Origin: Thermoplasmatota archaeon
Lineage (GTDB): Archaea > Thermoplasmatota > Thermoplasmata > Thermoplasmatales > Thermoplasmataceae
Length of the DNA: 35,578 nt
Reading direction: 5' to 3'
Assembly: GCA_023487765.1 (NCBI GenBank)
Contig: JAMDBW010000025.1
Span: forward strand, 1 to 35,578
Shown piece after piece: positions 28,149 through 35,578 of this stretch (its first letter is position 1; each line of letters starts with the position of its first letter). The notes under the pieces are model-generated. The model did no database searches. It was not told the origin of the DNA and worked only from the letters and a program-made list of their open reading frames with translations. Made by a program: the position numbers and the translations under genes.

Positions 28149-29737
28149 TGACTGTCACCTCTTTTGAAACAGACGTTTGCCGGACACTTCTTTTCAGTGT
28201 GAACTATAAATTCCTCAGAAAAATGTTTCATTGAATCAAGAAATGCCTTTCCGGCTACCTGGCCCAGTGCACAGATTGATGTTTCCTGCATGAGTCTGGC
28301 TGTCTCTTCGCCTGCTTTGAGGTCTTCCCTTGTGGCCTGTCCTGAGGAGAGGCTGTCGAGGAGCTTGAACATCTCTACCGTTCCCAGTCTGCACGGAACA
28401 CACTTGCCGCATGATTCCGATGCAAAGAAATCCGATATTGTCTTCACGATGTCTACCATGCACCTGTCGTTTGAAACAGCTATCAGTGCACCCGTACCCA
28501 TACCGCCTCCTTTTTTCCTCACAGAATCAAAGTCAAGAGGAGTGTCGAGGTACGAAGCGGGAAAAATCCCGCCAGATAGCCCACCCGGGAAAAATGCCTT
28601 AAGATTCCCTGTCGCCGTGCCTCCTTCTCTTTCGACAAGTAATGAAGCTCTTGTGCCAATCGGGAGACGGTATACGCCCGGATTTTTTACGTCTCCGGTC
28701 AGGCAGTAACTTTTCAATGTCTGATTGCCGTTGCCTTTTTCATAGTAGTTGCTCAGTATATTCAGAACGTGTACAAGCGTTTCGACATTGTGAACCAGTG
28801 TAGGTTTGCCGTAAAGACCTGATTCAGCAGGAAATGGCGGGCGGATCCTTGGCTCGCTCCTGTTTCCCTCTATTGCCTCCATTAATGCAGTTTCTTCTCC
28901 CGTCACGTAATAACCGCCCACATGAACCATGGATACTGGTGGCAGCATATCCTGATTATTATGTGCCCTCATGTATTCACGGAAAGATTCAATGGCTTCT
29001 GCAAGAATGATGCCGGCATTTCTGTATTCCCGTCTGAGAGCTATTACGACATGCGAAGCCTTCACCCCCAGAGCTGTTATAACAGCACCTTCAATCAATG
29101 CGTGCGGACTGGTTTCAATCAAAACTCTGTCCTTGAAAGTGCCTGACTCACCTTCATGCGCATTAACAAGTATAAATCGTTCAGTTCCCTTGCTGCCCAT
29201 AATCGCTTTCCATTTGATGTGGGCAGGGAAACCGGCACCACCCATTCCCCTTAAGAATTCTTTCTCGACTTCGTTCAGCAGGAAACCTCTGTTTTCCTCC
29301 CTGACAAATTTTGAAAGGGCTCCGTAGCCACCATGGCTGATATACTGCCCGATTGTTTCACTCGCTTTTCTGGCATTTGCCTCAGTGCTGTCTTCTATCT
29401 CCACAGGAACTCCACCTTTTCCCTGGTAGAACCTGCCTTCTTTCCATAATACCGGGGCATGATCGCAATAGCCAAGGCATGAGACAGTTCCATGATCAGT
29501 GCCGGCCTCACTGGCCAATTCTTCAGCGGACTCGGACATTTTCAGCCTGCATGGAAGACCATTGCATACTTTCACAGTAACATTTTCCGGCTGAGCGTAA
29601 AAACTGGCTACACTTTCAACAGAAGATAATGGAATACCATACTCACGAGAAAATTCAGTCTTGATGTCGTCTGAGATATGATATTTTTCTGAAACTGTCC
29701 ATAAATCCTCAATAAATTTCTCATTCTGCGTTCTCAA
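28145..29737 (-). CDS. NuoE-NuoF fusion, NAD(P)-linked formate dehydrogenase beta subunit-like
   Basis: N-terminal thioredoxin-like 2Fe-2S motifs (VCNGLPC, VSCLGYC), then MGGAGFPAHIKWK, NAHEGESGTFKDR, and ESCGKCVPCRLGT...SICALG 4Fe-4S motif; 4-nt overlap with fdhA. Confidence 0.88.
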   Translation of the reverse strand: MRTQNEKFIEDLWTVSEKYHISDDIKTEFSREYGIPLSSVESVASFYAQPENVTVKVCNGLPCRLKMSESAEELASEAGTDHGTVSCLGYCDHAPVLWKEGRFYQGKGGVPVEIEDSTEANARKASETIGQYISHGGYGALSKFVREENRGFLLNEVEKEFLRGMGGAGFPAHIKWKAIMGSKGTERFILVNAHEGESGTFKDRVLIETSPHALIEGAVITALGVKASHVVIALRREYRNAGIILAEAIESFREYMRAHNNQDMLPPVSMVHVGGYYVTGEETALMEAIEGNRSEPRIRPPFPAESGLYGKPTLVHNVETLVHVLNILSNYYEKGNGNQTLKSYCLTGDVKNPGVYRLPIGTRASLLVEREGGTATGNLKAFFPGGLSGGIFPASYLDTPLDFDSVRKKGGGMGTGALIAVSNDRCMVDIVKTISDFFASESCGKCVPCRLGTVEMFKLLDSLSSGQATREDLKAGEETARLMQETSICALGQVAGKAFLDSMKHFSEEFIVHTEKKCPANVCFKRGDSQ

Positions 29738-29883
29738 AGCTTCCCCCCATCCACCTGCTGGTCAGTCGAGATTCAGGGCCACCATTTCTGGCAAGATAAT
29801 GCGATTTCCGAAGATCATTTGTCACTGTACTGAATTAATGTCAGTTGTATTCGTAATTTTTCACGTTTCCCTGAATTATTAAT

Positions 29884-29904
29884 TATATACTATGATAGCA
29901 TATA
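29884..29904. promoter_or_regulatory. Imperfect palindrome upstream of the fdh operon
   Basis: TATATACTAT-G-ATAGCATATA, 10-bp arms with one mismatch, about 150 nt upstream of the NuoEF start. Confidence 0.35.
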
Positions 29905-30059
29905 TAATCCTATCTTTCCGAGATCGGTGGTAATTCTTCAGAGAAAGGACTCTTCTGCTTTCATGCAGATTCCCGGCCCATGGATGATTTCAAGGTTTAC
30001 TGGAAACATGAAATATATCGCAATCCCAGATTATTGCAGTGGACACAAAACTAAGGAAA

Positions 30060-30209
30060 TTAGATCTTTTCAAGTTTCTTCTTCAGATCGTTCAGTTCCT
30101 GCTGTAATTCTTTATTCATCGGGTTTTTGCGGACCCTCGTCTCCAGTTCCTGGACCTTCATCTCCATGCTTTTCTTCTTTCTGGTCAAATCTCTTTTGCC
30201 GAGACCCAT
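30060..30209 (-). CDS. Small coiled-coil protein (49 aa), not in the supplied ORF track
   Basis: MGLGKRDLTRKKKSMEMKVQELETRVRKNPMNKELQQELNDLKKKLEKI*; amphipathic heptad-like pattern. Confidence 0.5.
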   Translation of the reverse strand: MGLGKRDLTRKKKSMEMKVQELETRVRKNPMNKELQQELNDLKKKLEKI

Positions 30210-30233
30210 AATAAACGTAAGAGGAACACCGAG

Positions 30234-30473
30234 TTAATATAAGATTGTTTCCAGTGCATAATTTTGACCCGTCCGGGCTTTGACCTGCAGAGAATTTCCG
30301 TATGTATACTCATCGGGAAACTTCTGCTGACATATAATACGGCTGGCTGACTTCTGAATTGTTCTCCATGTTCTGCAGTTCTCGCATCCCCTGAACGATT
30401 GCAGTTTTTCCATGGCTTCTCCCTGCATGTCGTTTTCCGGCCATTCATTGAGATTTCTGTCAGTATCTGCCAA
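30234..30473 (-). CDS. Small CxxC-containing hypothetical protein (79 aa)
   Basis: MADTDRNLNEWPENDMQGEAMEKLQSFRGCENCRTWRTIQKSASRIICQQKFPDEYTYGNSLQVKARTGQNYALETILY; hydrophilic, natural-looking codons, 24 nt upstream of the 49 aa ORF. Confidence 0.35.
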   Translation of the reverse strand: MADTDRNLNEWPENDMQGEAMEKLQSFRGCENCRTWRTIQKSASRIICQQKFPDEYTYGNSLQVKARTGQNYALETILY

Positions 30474-30709
30474 AGAAATCTCAACCGGAATGCTACGTCA
30501 TCACTGAGTCAGTAGGAGCGGTGTCCGGACTTACTGTGGACTGCGATACAGTTATTTCCGGCGGATACAGGACACCACTATATAGATAAGGGGAACTGTT
30601 AGCAGATTGAGGTAACCTGAACAGGATTTACATGAAACAGGGATAATGATTTTCCATCTGTACAAACGGTTAAGTATTTTGCAGGGAATTGATGATCAAG
30701 GTGTCTGTC

Positions 30710-31075
30710 ATGGACAATGATCAGGCCATTCTTGAAGAACTGAAAAAAATAAGAGAAATCCTCACACCAAGAGTGTCACCACTTCCCCAAAAAGGATTCA
30801 TACCGGAGTTCAGAGATTTCCTGTCAAAGTACAAGGTGATGGGTCTTGCTGTTGCTTTCATTCTCGGCATTTATCTCGGCGCCCTGGTTCAGTCGCTCGT
30901 GAATGATCTTATAATGCCGATAGTCCAGTTTGCCACTCCCGGAGTATTGTGGCAGAATATTGTTGTGGGTCCATTCCTGGTTGGTCGTTTTGCAGGTTCC
31001 CTTCTCACTTTCATTATAATCGCGTTCGTAATTTTCGGGCTTGTTAAGATTACTGGACGGCTGAAGATTGAGTGA
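30710..31075 (+). CDS. mscL: MscL-like mechanosensitive channel
   Basis: FRDFLSKYKVMGLAVAFILGIYLGALVQSLVNDLIMPIVQFATPG...GRFAGSLLTFIIIAFVIFGLVKI: two-TM MscL-type layout. Confidence 0.8.
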   Translation: MDNDQAILEELKKIREILTPRVSPLPQKGFIPEFRDFLSKYKVMGLAVAFILGIYLGALVQSLVNDLIMPIVQFATPGVLWQNIVVGPFLVGRFAGSLLTFIIIAFVIFGLVKITGRLKIE

Positions 31076-31183
31076 TTTTTTAATGGTTGCTTTCTGAAAA
31101 ACGATAACCGCCAAAATAGGGGAGTGTAGTGCAAAACGTTCTGCCCGCATGTCCCCCCATAATGAAATCCTCATCCTAAACAA

Positions 31184-31195
31184 TAATAATTATTA
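31184..31195. repeat. 12-bp perfect palindrome upstream of dps
   Basis: TAATAATTATTA. Confidence 0.4.
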
Positions 31196-31256
31196 ACAAA
31201 TATTTACTATCGCTAACTTTAAGTACTCACCGGTCATGTATAAATAGGTGTGCAAA

Positions 31257-31754
31257 ATGAATCAGAAAATAGAGAAGAATCTCTATGTCGATATCGGAAT
31301 AGATGACCGCGCAAGAAAGAAAATTGCGGAGATATTGCAAGCCATACTGGCGGATGAATATATCCTTTACACCGAAACCCGAAACTATCACTGGAACGTG
31401 ACAGGAGACAGGTTTAACGATCTCCATAAGTTCTTTGAATCACAGTATACAGAATTAAGTACAATTATTGATGACGTTGCCGAGAGAATAAGATCAATTG
31501 GCGAAAGACCGGATGGCACACTGACTGCTTTCCTTAAAACTGGAAGAGTACAGGAAAACCTCACAAATGATATAGATTCTGACACCATGATACTGAGATT
31601 ACTGTCCGGACACCAGTCATTAATACGAAACCTGAGAACAGATCTAATAGCGTGTCTGGAAAAATATGGAGATGCCGGAACTAACAATTTTCTTACCGAC
31701 CTGATGGAAAAACACGAGAAAATGGCCTGGATGCTCAGGTCGTTCCTAAATTGA
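31257..31754 (+). CDS. dps: Dps/ferritin-like protein
   Basis: ILADEYILYTETRNYHWNVTGDRFNDLHKFFESQYTELSTIIDDVAERIRSIGERPDGTL: Dps ferroxidase motif. ATG 31257 (MNQKIEK) preferred over GTG 31248. Confidence 0.9.
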   Translation: MNQKIEKNLYVDIGIDDRARKKIAEILQAILADEYILYTETRNYHWNVTGDRFNDLHKFFESQYTELSTIIDDVAERIRSIGERPDGTLTAFLKTGRVQENLTNDIDSDTMILRLLSGHQSLIRNLRTDLIACLEKYGDAGTNNFLTDLMEKHEKMAWMLRSFLN

Positions 31755-31766
31755 GGGTGATCAAAA

Positions 31767-33233
31767 ATGGATGAAAAAGGAAAAGAGACACTCAAGTCGC
31801 AGCACGGAATACCCGTTGGCGACAACCAGAACTCAACGACTGCCGGACATTCCGGACCTACACTTCTGGAGGATGTGTACCTCATAGAGAAACTTGCTCA
31901 CTTCGACAGAGAGAGGATTCCGGAGCGAATTGTGCACGCCAAGGGAGCGGGGGCCTTCGGGTATTTTGAAGCAACAAGAGACATGGCAGGATATACAAAG
32001 GCGAAGTTCCTTCGAAATATCGGGAAAAAGACACCGCTTTTTGTAAGATTTTCCACAGTGGCCGGCGAAAAGGGTTCTGCCGATACAGTGAGAGACCCGA
32101 GAGGCTTTGCTGTAAAATTCTACACTGAGGACGGAAATTACGACCTTGTCATGAACAATACCCCCGTATTCTTCATCAGGGACGGAATGAAATTTCCGGA
32201 TTTTATACATTCCCAGAAGAAGAATCCCAGAACCAACGTGAGAGACCCCGACATGGCATGGGATTTCTGGTCTCATTCACCTGAGAGCCTGCATCAGGTG
32301 ACGATCCTGTTTTCTGACCGTGGCATTCCAAAAGATTACCGCCACATGAACGGCTACAGCGGGCATACATTCAAATGGGTAAATAACCGTGGAGAGGCCG
32401 TATGGGTAAAATACCACTTCAAGACCGATCAAAGGGTGCAGAATCTGTCAGTGGAAGATGCCCTGCGAATAGCTGGCGAAGATCCTGATTATCATACAAA
32501 GGACCTGTTTGAATCCATAGAAAGAGGGGAATACCCGTCATGGACTGTCTATGTACAGATTATGCCATACGAAGAAGCGTGGACGTATAAATTTAATCCG
32601 TTCGACATAACGAAGGTGTGGCCACACAGCGATTATCCGCTTCAGGAAATAGGGAAACTTGTTCTCAACAGGAATCCGGACAATTACTTTGCCGAGGTGG
32701 AACAGTCTGCTTTTTCGCCTGCGAACGTGGTTCCCGGAATAGAATTTTCGCCGGATAAAATGCTGCAGGCACGTATATTTGCCTACGCCGATACTGACAG
32801 ATACAGACTTGGAGTTAATTATACGTTGATACCTGTGAACAGCCCGAAAAACACTCCAGTCAATAACTACTACCGGGACGGCTTCATGAGAGTGGATGAT
32901 AACGGTAAATGGTCGGTTAACTATGAGCCCAACAGTTTTAGCGGCCCGGTAGAGGATGTGTCCGGCAAGCGAATAAAATATGGAGTCAACGGTTTTGCCG
33001 ACTCTCTGCCATATGAGAAACACAGTGAAGACAACGATTACATACAGGCAGGGAACCTTTATCGAATGCTTTCGGGAGAGGAAAAAACCAGGTTGATAGA
33101 CAATATTGCCAATGATCTTAAGAATGTGAAACCGGATATAGTGAAGAGGCAGCTAGCGCACTTCTACAAGGCCGATAAAGATTACGGGACGCGGATAGCT
33201 GCAGAACTCGGAGTAAGAGACTTTGGAATGTAG
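31767..33233 (+). CDS. katA: Monofunctional heme catalase
   Basis: [86 protein letters not shown]. Confidence 0.97.
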   Translation: MDEKGKETLKSQHGIPVGDNQNSTTAGHSGPTLLEDVYLIEKLAHFDRERIPERIVHAKGAGAFGYFEATRDMAGYTKAKFLRNIGKKTPLFVRFSTVAGEKGSADTVRDPRGFAVKFYTEDGNYDLVMNNTPVFFIRDGMKFPDFIHSQKKNPRTNVRDPDMAWDFWSHSPESLHQVTILFSDRGIPKDYRHMNGYSGHTFKWVNNRGEAVWVKYHFKTDQRVQNLSVEDALRIAGEDPDYHTKDLFESIERGEYPSWTVYVQIMPYEEAWTYKFNPFDITKVWPHSDYPLQEIGKLVLNRNPDNYFAEVEQSAFSPANVVPGIEFSPDKMLQARIFAYADTDRYRLGVNYTLIPVNSPKNTPVNNYYRDGFMRVDDNGKWSVNYEPNSFSGPVEDVSGKRIKYGVNGFADSLPYEKHSEDNDYIQAGNLYRMLSGEEKTRLIDNIANDLKNVKPDIVKRQLAHFYKADKDYGTRIAAELGVRDFGM

Positions 33234-33383
33234 ATAAAGTGCTCATTCCACCTTTCTCCACATTTTGAATGACTCCTTCGACCCGGAGAAAAACATTAAA
33301 TGCACTCGCAAAATCAGAAATCTGCTCCAGAAGGTGTACAGTTAGACTGAGTCTGCTTCCGGGAGTCAATGAGGATGCCTTGC

Positions 33384-33830
33384 ATGAATATACGTAACAC
33401 TCGCGAATCTGACTATGCGAAGATCATATCCGTGATCAATGACTGGTGGGGAGGACGCAAAATGGCAGATATGCTGCCACATTTATTTTTTGAACATTTC
33501 CAGAATACCAGCTTCGTGTTCGAGGAAAATGATCAACTGATCGCGTTTCTGGTGGGCTTTGTGTCCCAGACGCGCCCGACTGAAGCATACATACACTTTG
33601 TCGGGGTTCATCCTGAGTACAGAAAAAGCGGACTGGCGAGGAAACTTTACGAAATGTTCTTCGCCAGGGTGCACAGCATGGGTTGTGACACAGTTCATTG
33701 CGTAACTTCACCGGTAAATCAAGGCTCAGTTGCATTTCATGCCAGGATGGGCTTTTCAGCATCTCTGGCGCTGGATTATGATGGTCCCGGACAGGATAGA
33801 GTACTGTTTGCCAAGACACTCAACGATTGA
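33384..33830 (+). CDS. GNAT family N-acetyltransferase
   Basis: YIHFVGVHPEYRKSGLARKLYEMFFARV acetyl-CoA binding motif; VTSPVNQGSVAFHARMGF. Confidence 0.9.
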   Translation: MNIRNTRESDYAKIISVINDWWGGRKMADMLPHLFFEHFQNTSFVFEENDQLIAFLVGFVSQTRPTEAYIHFVGVHPEYRKSGLARKLYEMFFARVHSMGCDTVHCVTSPVNQGSVAFHARMGFSASLALDYDGPGQDRVLFAKTLND

Positions 33831-33899
33831 ACCCGGTTGATTATTACTGAAAAGTGTGGCATTCATCGGGTTGGTCTGGAATATATGCCTGTAAAATAA

Positions 33900-34118
33900 G
33901 TGTCTGGTCTTACGGGTTTGAATATTATTCCCCTCATGGAATCCGGCCCGGGTTTTGTCGCAGAACCGGGAGTGCTGTTGCTGATGAAAACAGATCCTGC
34001 GAATCCCTTGGATTCTCTCCACTTTAATCCGGCAATTCTTGAGTTTTGCGATCGCGTCGGGAGTTTGAGCGAAGCAGTAAAACTCGCAGAATTTAGCCTC
34101 GGGAGGATGTCACCTTGA
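33900..34118 (+). CDS. Possible small protein (72 aa), unknown
   Basis: GTG-start ORF VSGLTGLNIIPLMESGPGFVAEPGVLLLMKTDPANPLDSLHFNPAILEFCDRVGSLSEAVKLAEFSLGRMSP; C-terminal half looks like a helical domain. Confidence 0.35.
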   Translation: MSGLTGLNIIPLMESGPGFVAEPGVLLLMKTDPANPLDSLHFNPAILEFCDRVGSLSEAVKLAEFSLGRMSP

Positions 34119-34155
34119 TGGAACCTGGAAAGATTACTTACCAGGCTCAGTTCCA
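34119..34155. terminator. Stem-loop between convergent ORFs
   Basis: TGGAAC-CTGG ... CCAG-gctca-GTTCCA. Confidence 0.4.
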
Positions 34156-34521
34156 TGTAAGAACAATATCTGCATCTTCCGCGTAAAAATAGAATGAGGC
34201 GATTCCTCCTATTTTTGCTCCTTCAATCAGGTCAGATTCCTTGATACCGAATGTCTGCGCAGAGGCGGAACATATGTTCATCTCAATGCCTTCCTTTATG
34301 GATTCCCTGATTCGTTCCCTCACCTTTGGTTCCATCTTATCAAATACCTGCTGTTTTGCCACAAGGGCTGAATCCAGAGCGAAAAACATCATCATCTCGT
34401 ATCCGATTGCTGCAGCAGCCAGTGCGTATCCCAGCATGGTTTCAAGTCTCGCCGTATCCCCTGGAGCAATAGTGACCAGGAATGCTATCCGCTTGACCTT
34501 ATCCTTCTCTTCATTCCCCAT
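34147..34521 (-). CDS. DsrE/DsrF-like sulfur-relay family protein
   Basis: KRIAFLVTIAPGDTARLETMLGYALAAAAIGYEMMMFFALDSALV...NICSASAQTFGI with conserved Cys. Confidence 0.85.
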   Translation of the reverse strand: MGNEEKDKVKRIAFLVTIAPGDTARLETMLGYALAAAAIGYEMMMFFALDSALVAKQQVFDKMEPKVRERIRESIKEGIEMNICSASAQTFGIKESDLIEGAKIGGIASFYFYAEDADIVLTWN

Positions 34522-34876
34522 GTCACTCTGATCTTAATATCCAGATAAAAGACTTATTCCGAATGAATTTTCGAGCGTGCAGATCCTGGAACCATGGGTA
34601 TCTACAGGTGAAGGAAAAAGCACTGCAGCCATGTCCGGCCGGAGATCGAGCTGAAGAGTGACTCAAATTTGATCTGAACAGTTCCGGCTGAATGGTGAAA
34701 ACGGGATAACAGACACGCGTAAGTTCTCCGACAATACTGCAAAACGCATCTCTGGCATAATATTACATGGCTGAGTGCGAAGCTCTGCATAAGATGGAGA
34801 AAAAGCCTGATGGATGAGGCATCACCCATATAATAGATTTGAGAATAATATATTGTAAACAAAAAGAGGTAAAAAA

Positions 34877-35554
34877 ATGACAGAAGAAGTGAAAAAGAAA
34901 GGTGACCCGACGGCCTTGGGAATTTTTGCATATGGTTTCAGTCTTTTTGCTCTCTCCATGTATGCCACGGGCTTCTTCAGTTTCTCAACTGAAAGCATAG
35001 TCATGATAGCTCCTGCGTTATTCTTCGGAGGCTTATTCCTCCTGATTGCGTCGATCTGGGAGTATAACAACGGTAACACATTCGGTGCAACAGCATTTGC
35101 AACCTACTCTGGATTCTTCCTGGTATTTGCTTTTGCCCATATCGGCATCAAGCTCGGGTGGTTTGCACCATTGATAGTTGCACACCTTGTGGGAATAATG
35201 GCATTTGCATTCATAATAATGACATTCATCTATTGGATCGGCAGTTTCAAGATGAACCTGGTACTGAATCTTACACTGTTCTTCCTGCTCATCGTCTTCA
35301 TACTGTATGCCATTCCGTTGCTCACCCTTACCGCCAGCAACACAACTGCCTTTGGAACATTCCCGGCAACGGCACTGGCCCCGGCCGGCTGGGTTGGAAT
35401 ACTGGACTCGATCCTCACCATGTGGATTGGAGCGGCAGTGATCATAAATGACAGGTGGGAAGTTGCAGGAAGTCATGGACCGATTCCTCTGTTTCCATTT
35501 GGCAAGAAGGGAGAAAAGACGGCATCAAAAACTCCTGCAGGTCAGCACCACTAG
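34877..35554 (+). CDS. GPR1/FUN34/YaaH (SatP) family acetate transporter
   Basis: DPTALGIFAYGFSLFALSMYATGF (family N-P-A/G-L-type motif), six hydrophobic segments; AGAGGT Shine-Dalgarno-like sequence and TATA upstream. Confidence 0.9.
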   Translation: MTEEVKKKGDPTALGIFAYGFSLFALSMYATGFFSFSTESIVMIAPALFFGGLFLLIASIWEYNNGNTFGATAFATYSGFFLVFAFAHIGIKLGWFAPLIVAHLVGIMAFAFIIMTFIYWIGSFKMNLVLNLTLFFLLIVFILYAIPLLTLTASNTTAFGTFPATALAPAGWVGILDSILTMWIGAAVIINDRWEVAGSHGPIPLFPFGKKGEKTASKTPAGQHH

Positions 35555-35578
35555 ATTTTAACAGGACTTCCGGTCCAA

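Noticed and set aside
28290-28709. 139 aa plus-strand ORF antisense to the NuoEF fusion
   Set aside because: Opposite strand of well-conserved NuoF motifs; typical antisense artefact.
34602-34931. 109 aa minus-strand ORF upstream of the acetate transporter
   Set aside because: Overlaps the transporter's TATA/SD region and its start codon; hydrophobic composition from AT-rich promoter DNA.
1-35578. CRISPR arrays, rRNA genes, prophage modules, complete transposases
   Set aside because: Looked for regularly spaced direct repeats, Cas, phage structural and transposase motifs; none seen.

Overview
This 35.6 kb window looks like a chromosomal segment of a thermoplasmatal-type archaeon. That placement is inference, based on the NurA-HerA-Mre11-Rad50 cluster, SepF, AGA/AGG-rich codon usage and TATA boxes close to start codons. 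Most of it is ordinary: a GXGXG-domain protein, MFS transporter, SepF plus GT2, acyl-CoA dehydrogenase, isochorismatase-like hydrolase, the DNA end-resection operon, an M50 protease, an M20 peptidase, tRNA-Val(CAC), an aldo/keto reductase, an NAD-type formate dehydrogenase pair (NuoE-NuoF fusion plus FdhA), an MscL-like channel, a Dps-catalase pair, GNAT, DsrE and an acetate transporter. The parts most worth a second look are: (i) a ~400 bp segment (about 1845-2245) bounded by two IS200/IS605-like hairpins but without a full tnpB; (ii) an AT-rich islet downstream of tRNA-Val with an orphan AbrB antitoxin-like gene, a winged-HTH protein with a nested palindromic operator, and a truncated 2H phosphoesterase, followed by a possible mobile-element protein; (iii) a two-part inverted repeat overlapping the probable TATA box of the nurA-herA-mre11-rad50 operon; (iv) apparent loss of the His-Cys3 cluster ligands in the FdhA N-terminus and altered NuoF motifs; (v) a long hairpin just after the fdhA stop; (vi) two tandem small ORFs upstream of fdh, one absent from the ORF track. 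I found no clearly new multi-gene system; the tRNA-Val islet is the best candidate region. All family assignments are by eye, without database searches.
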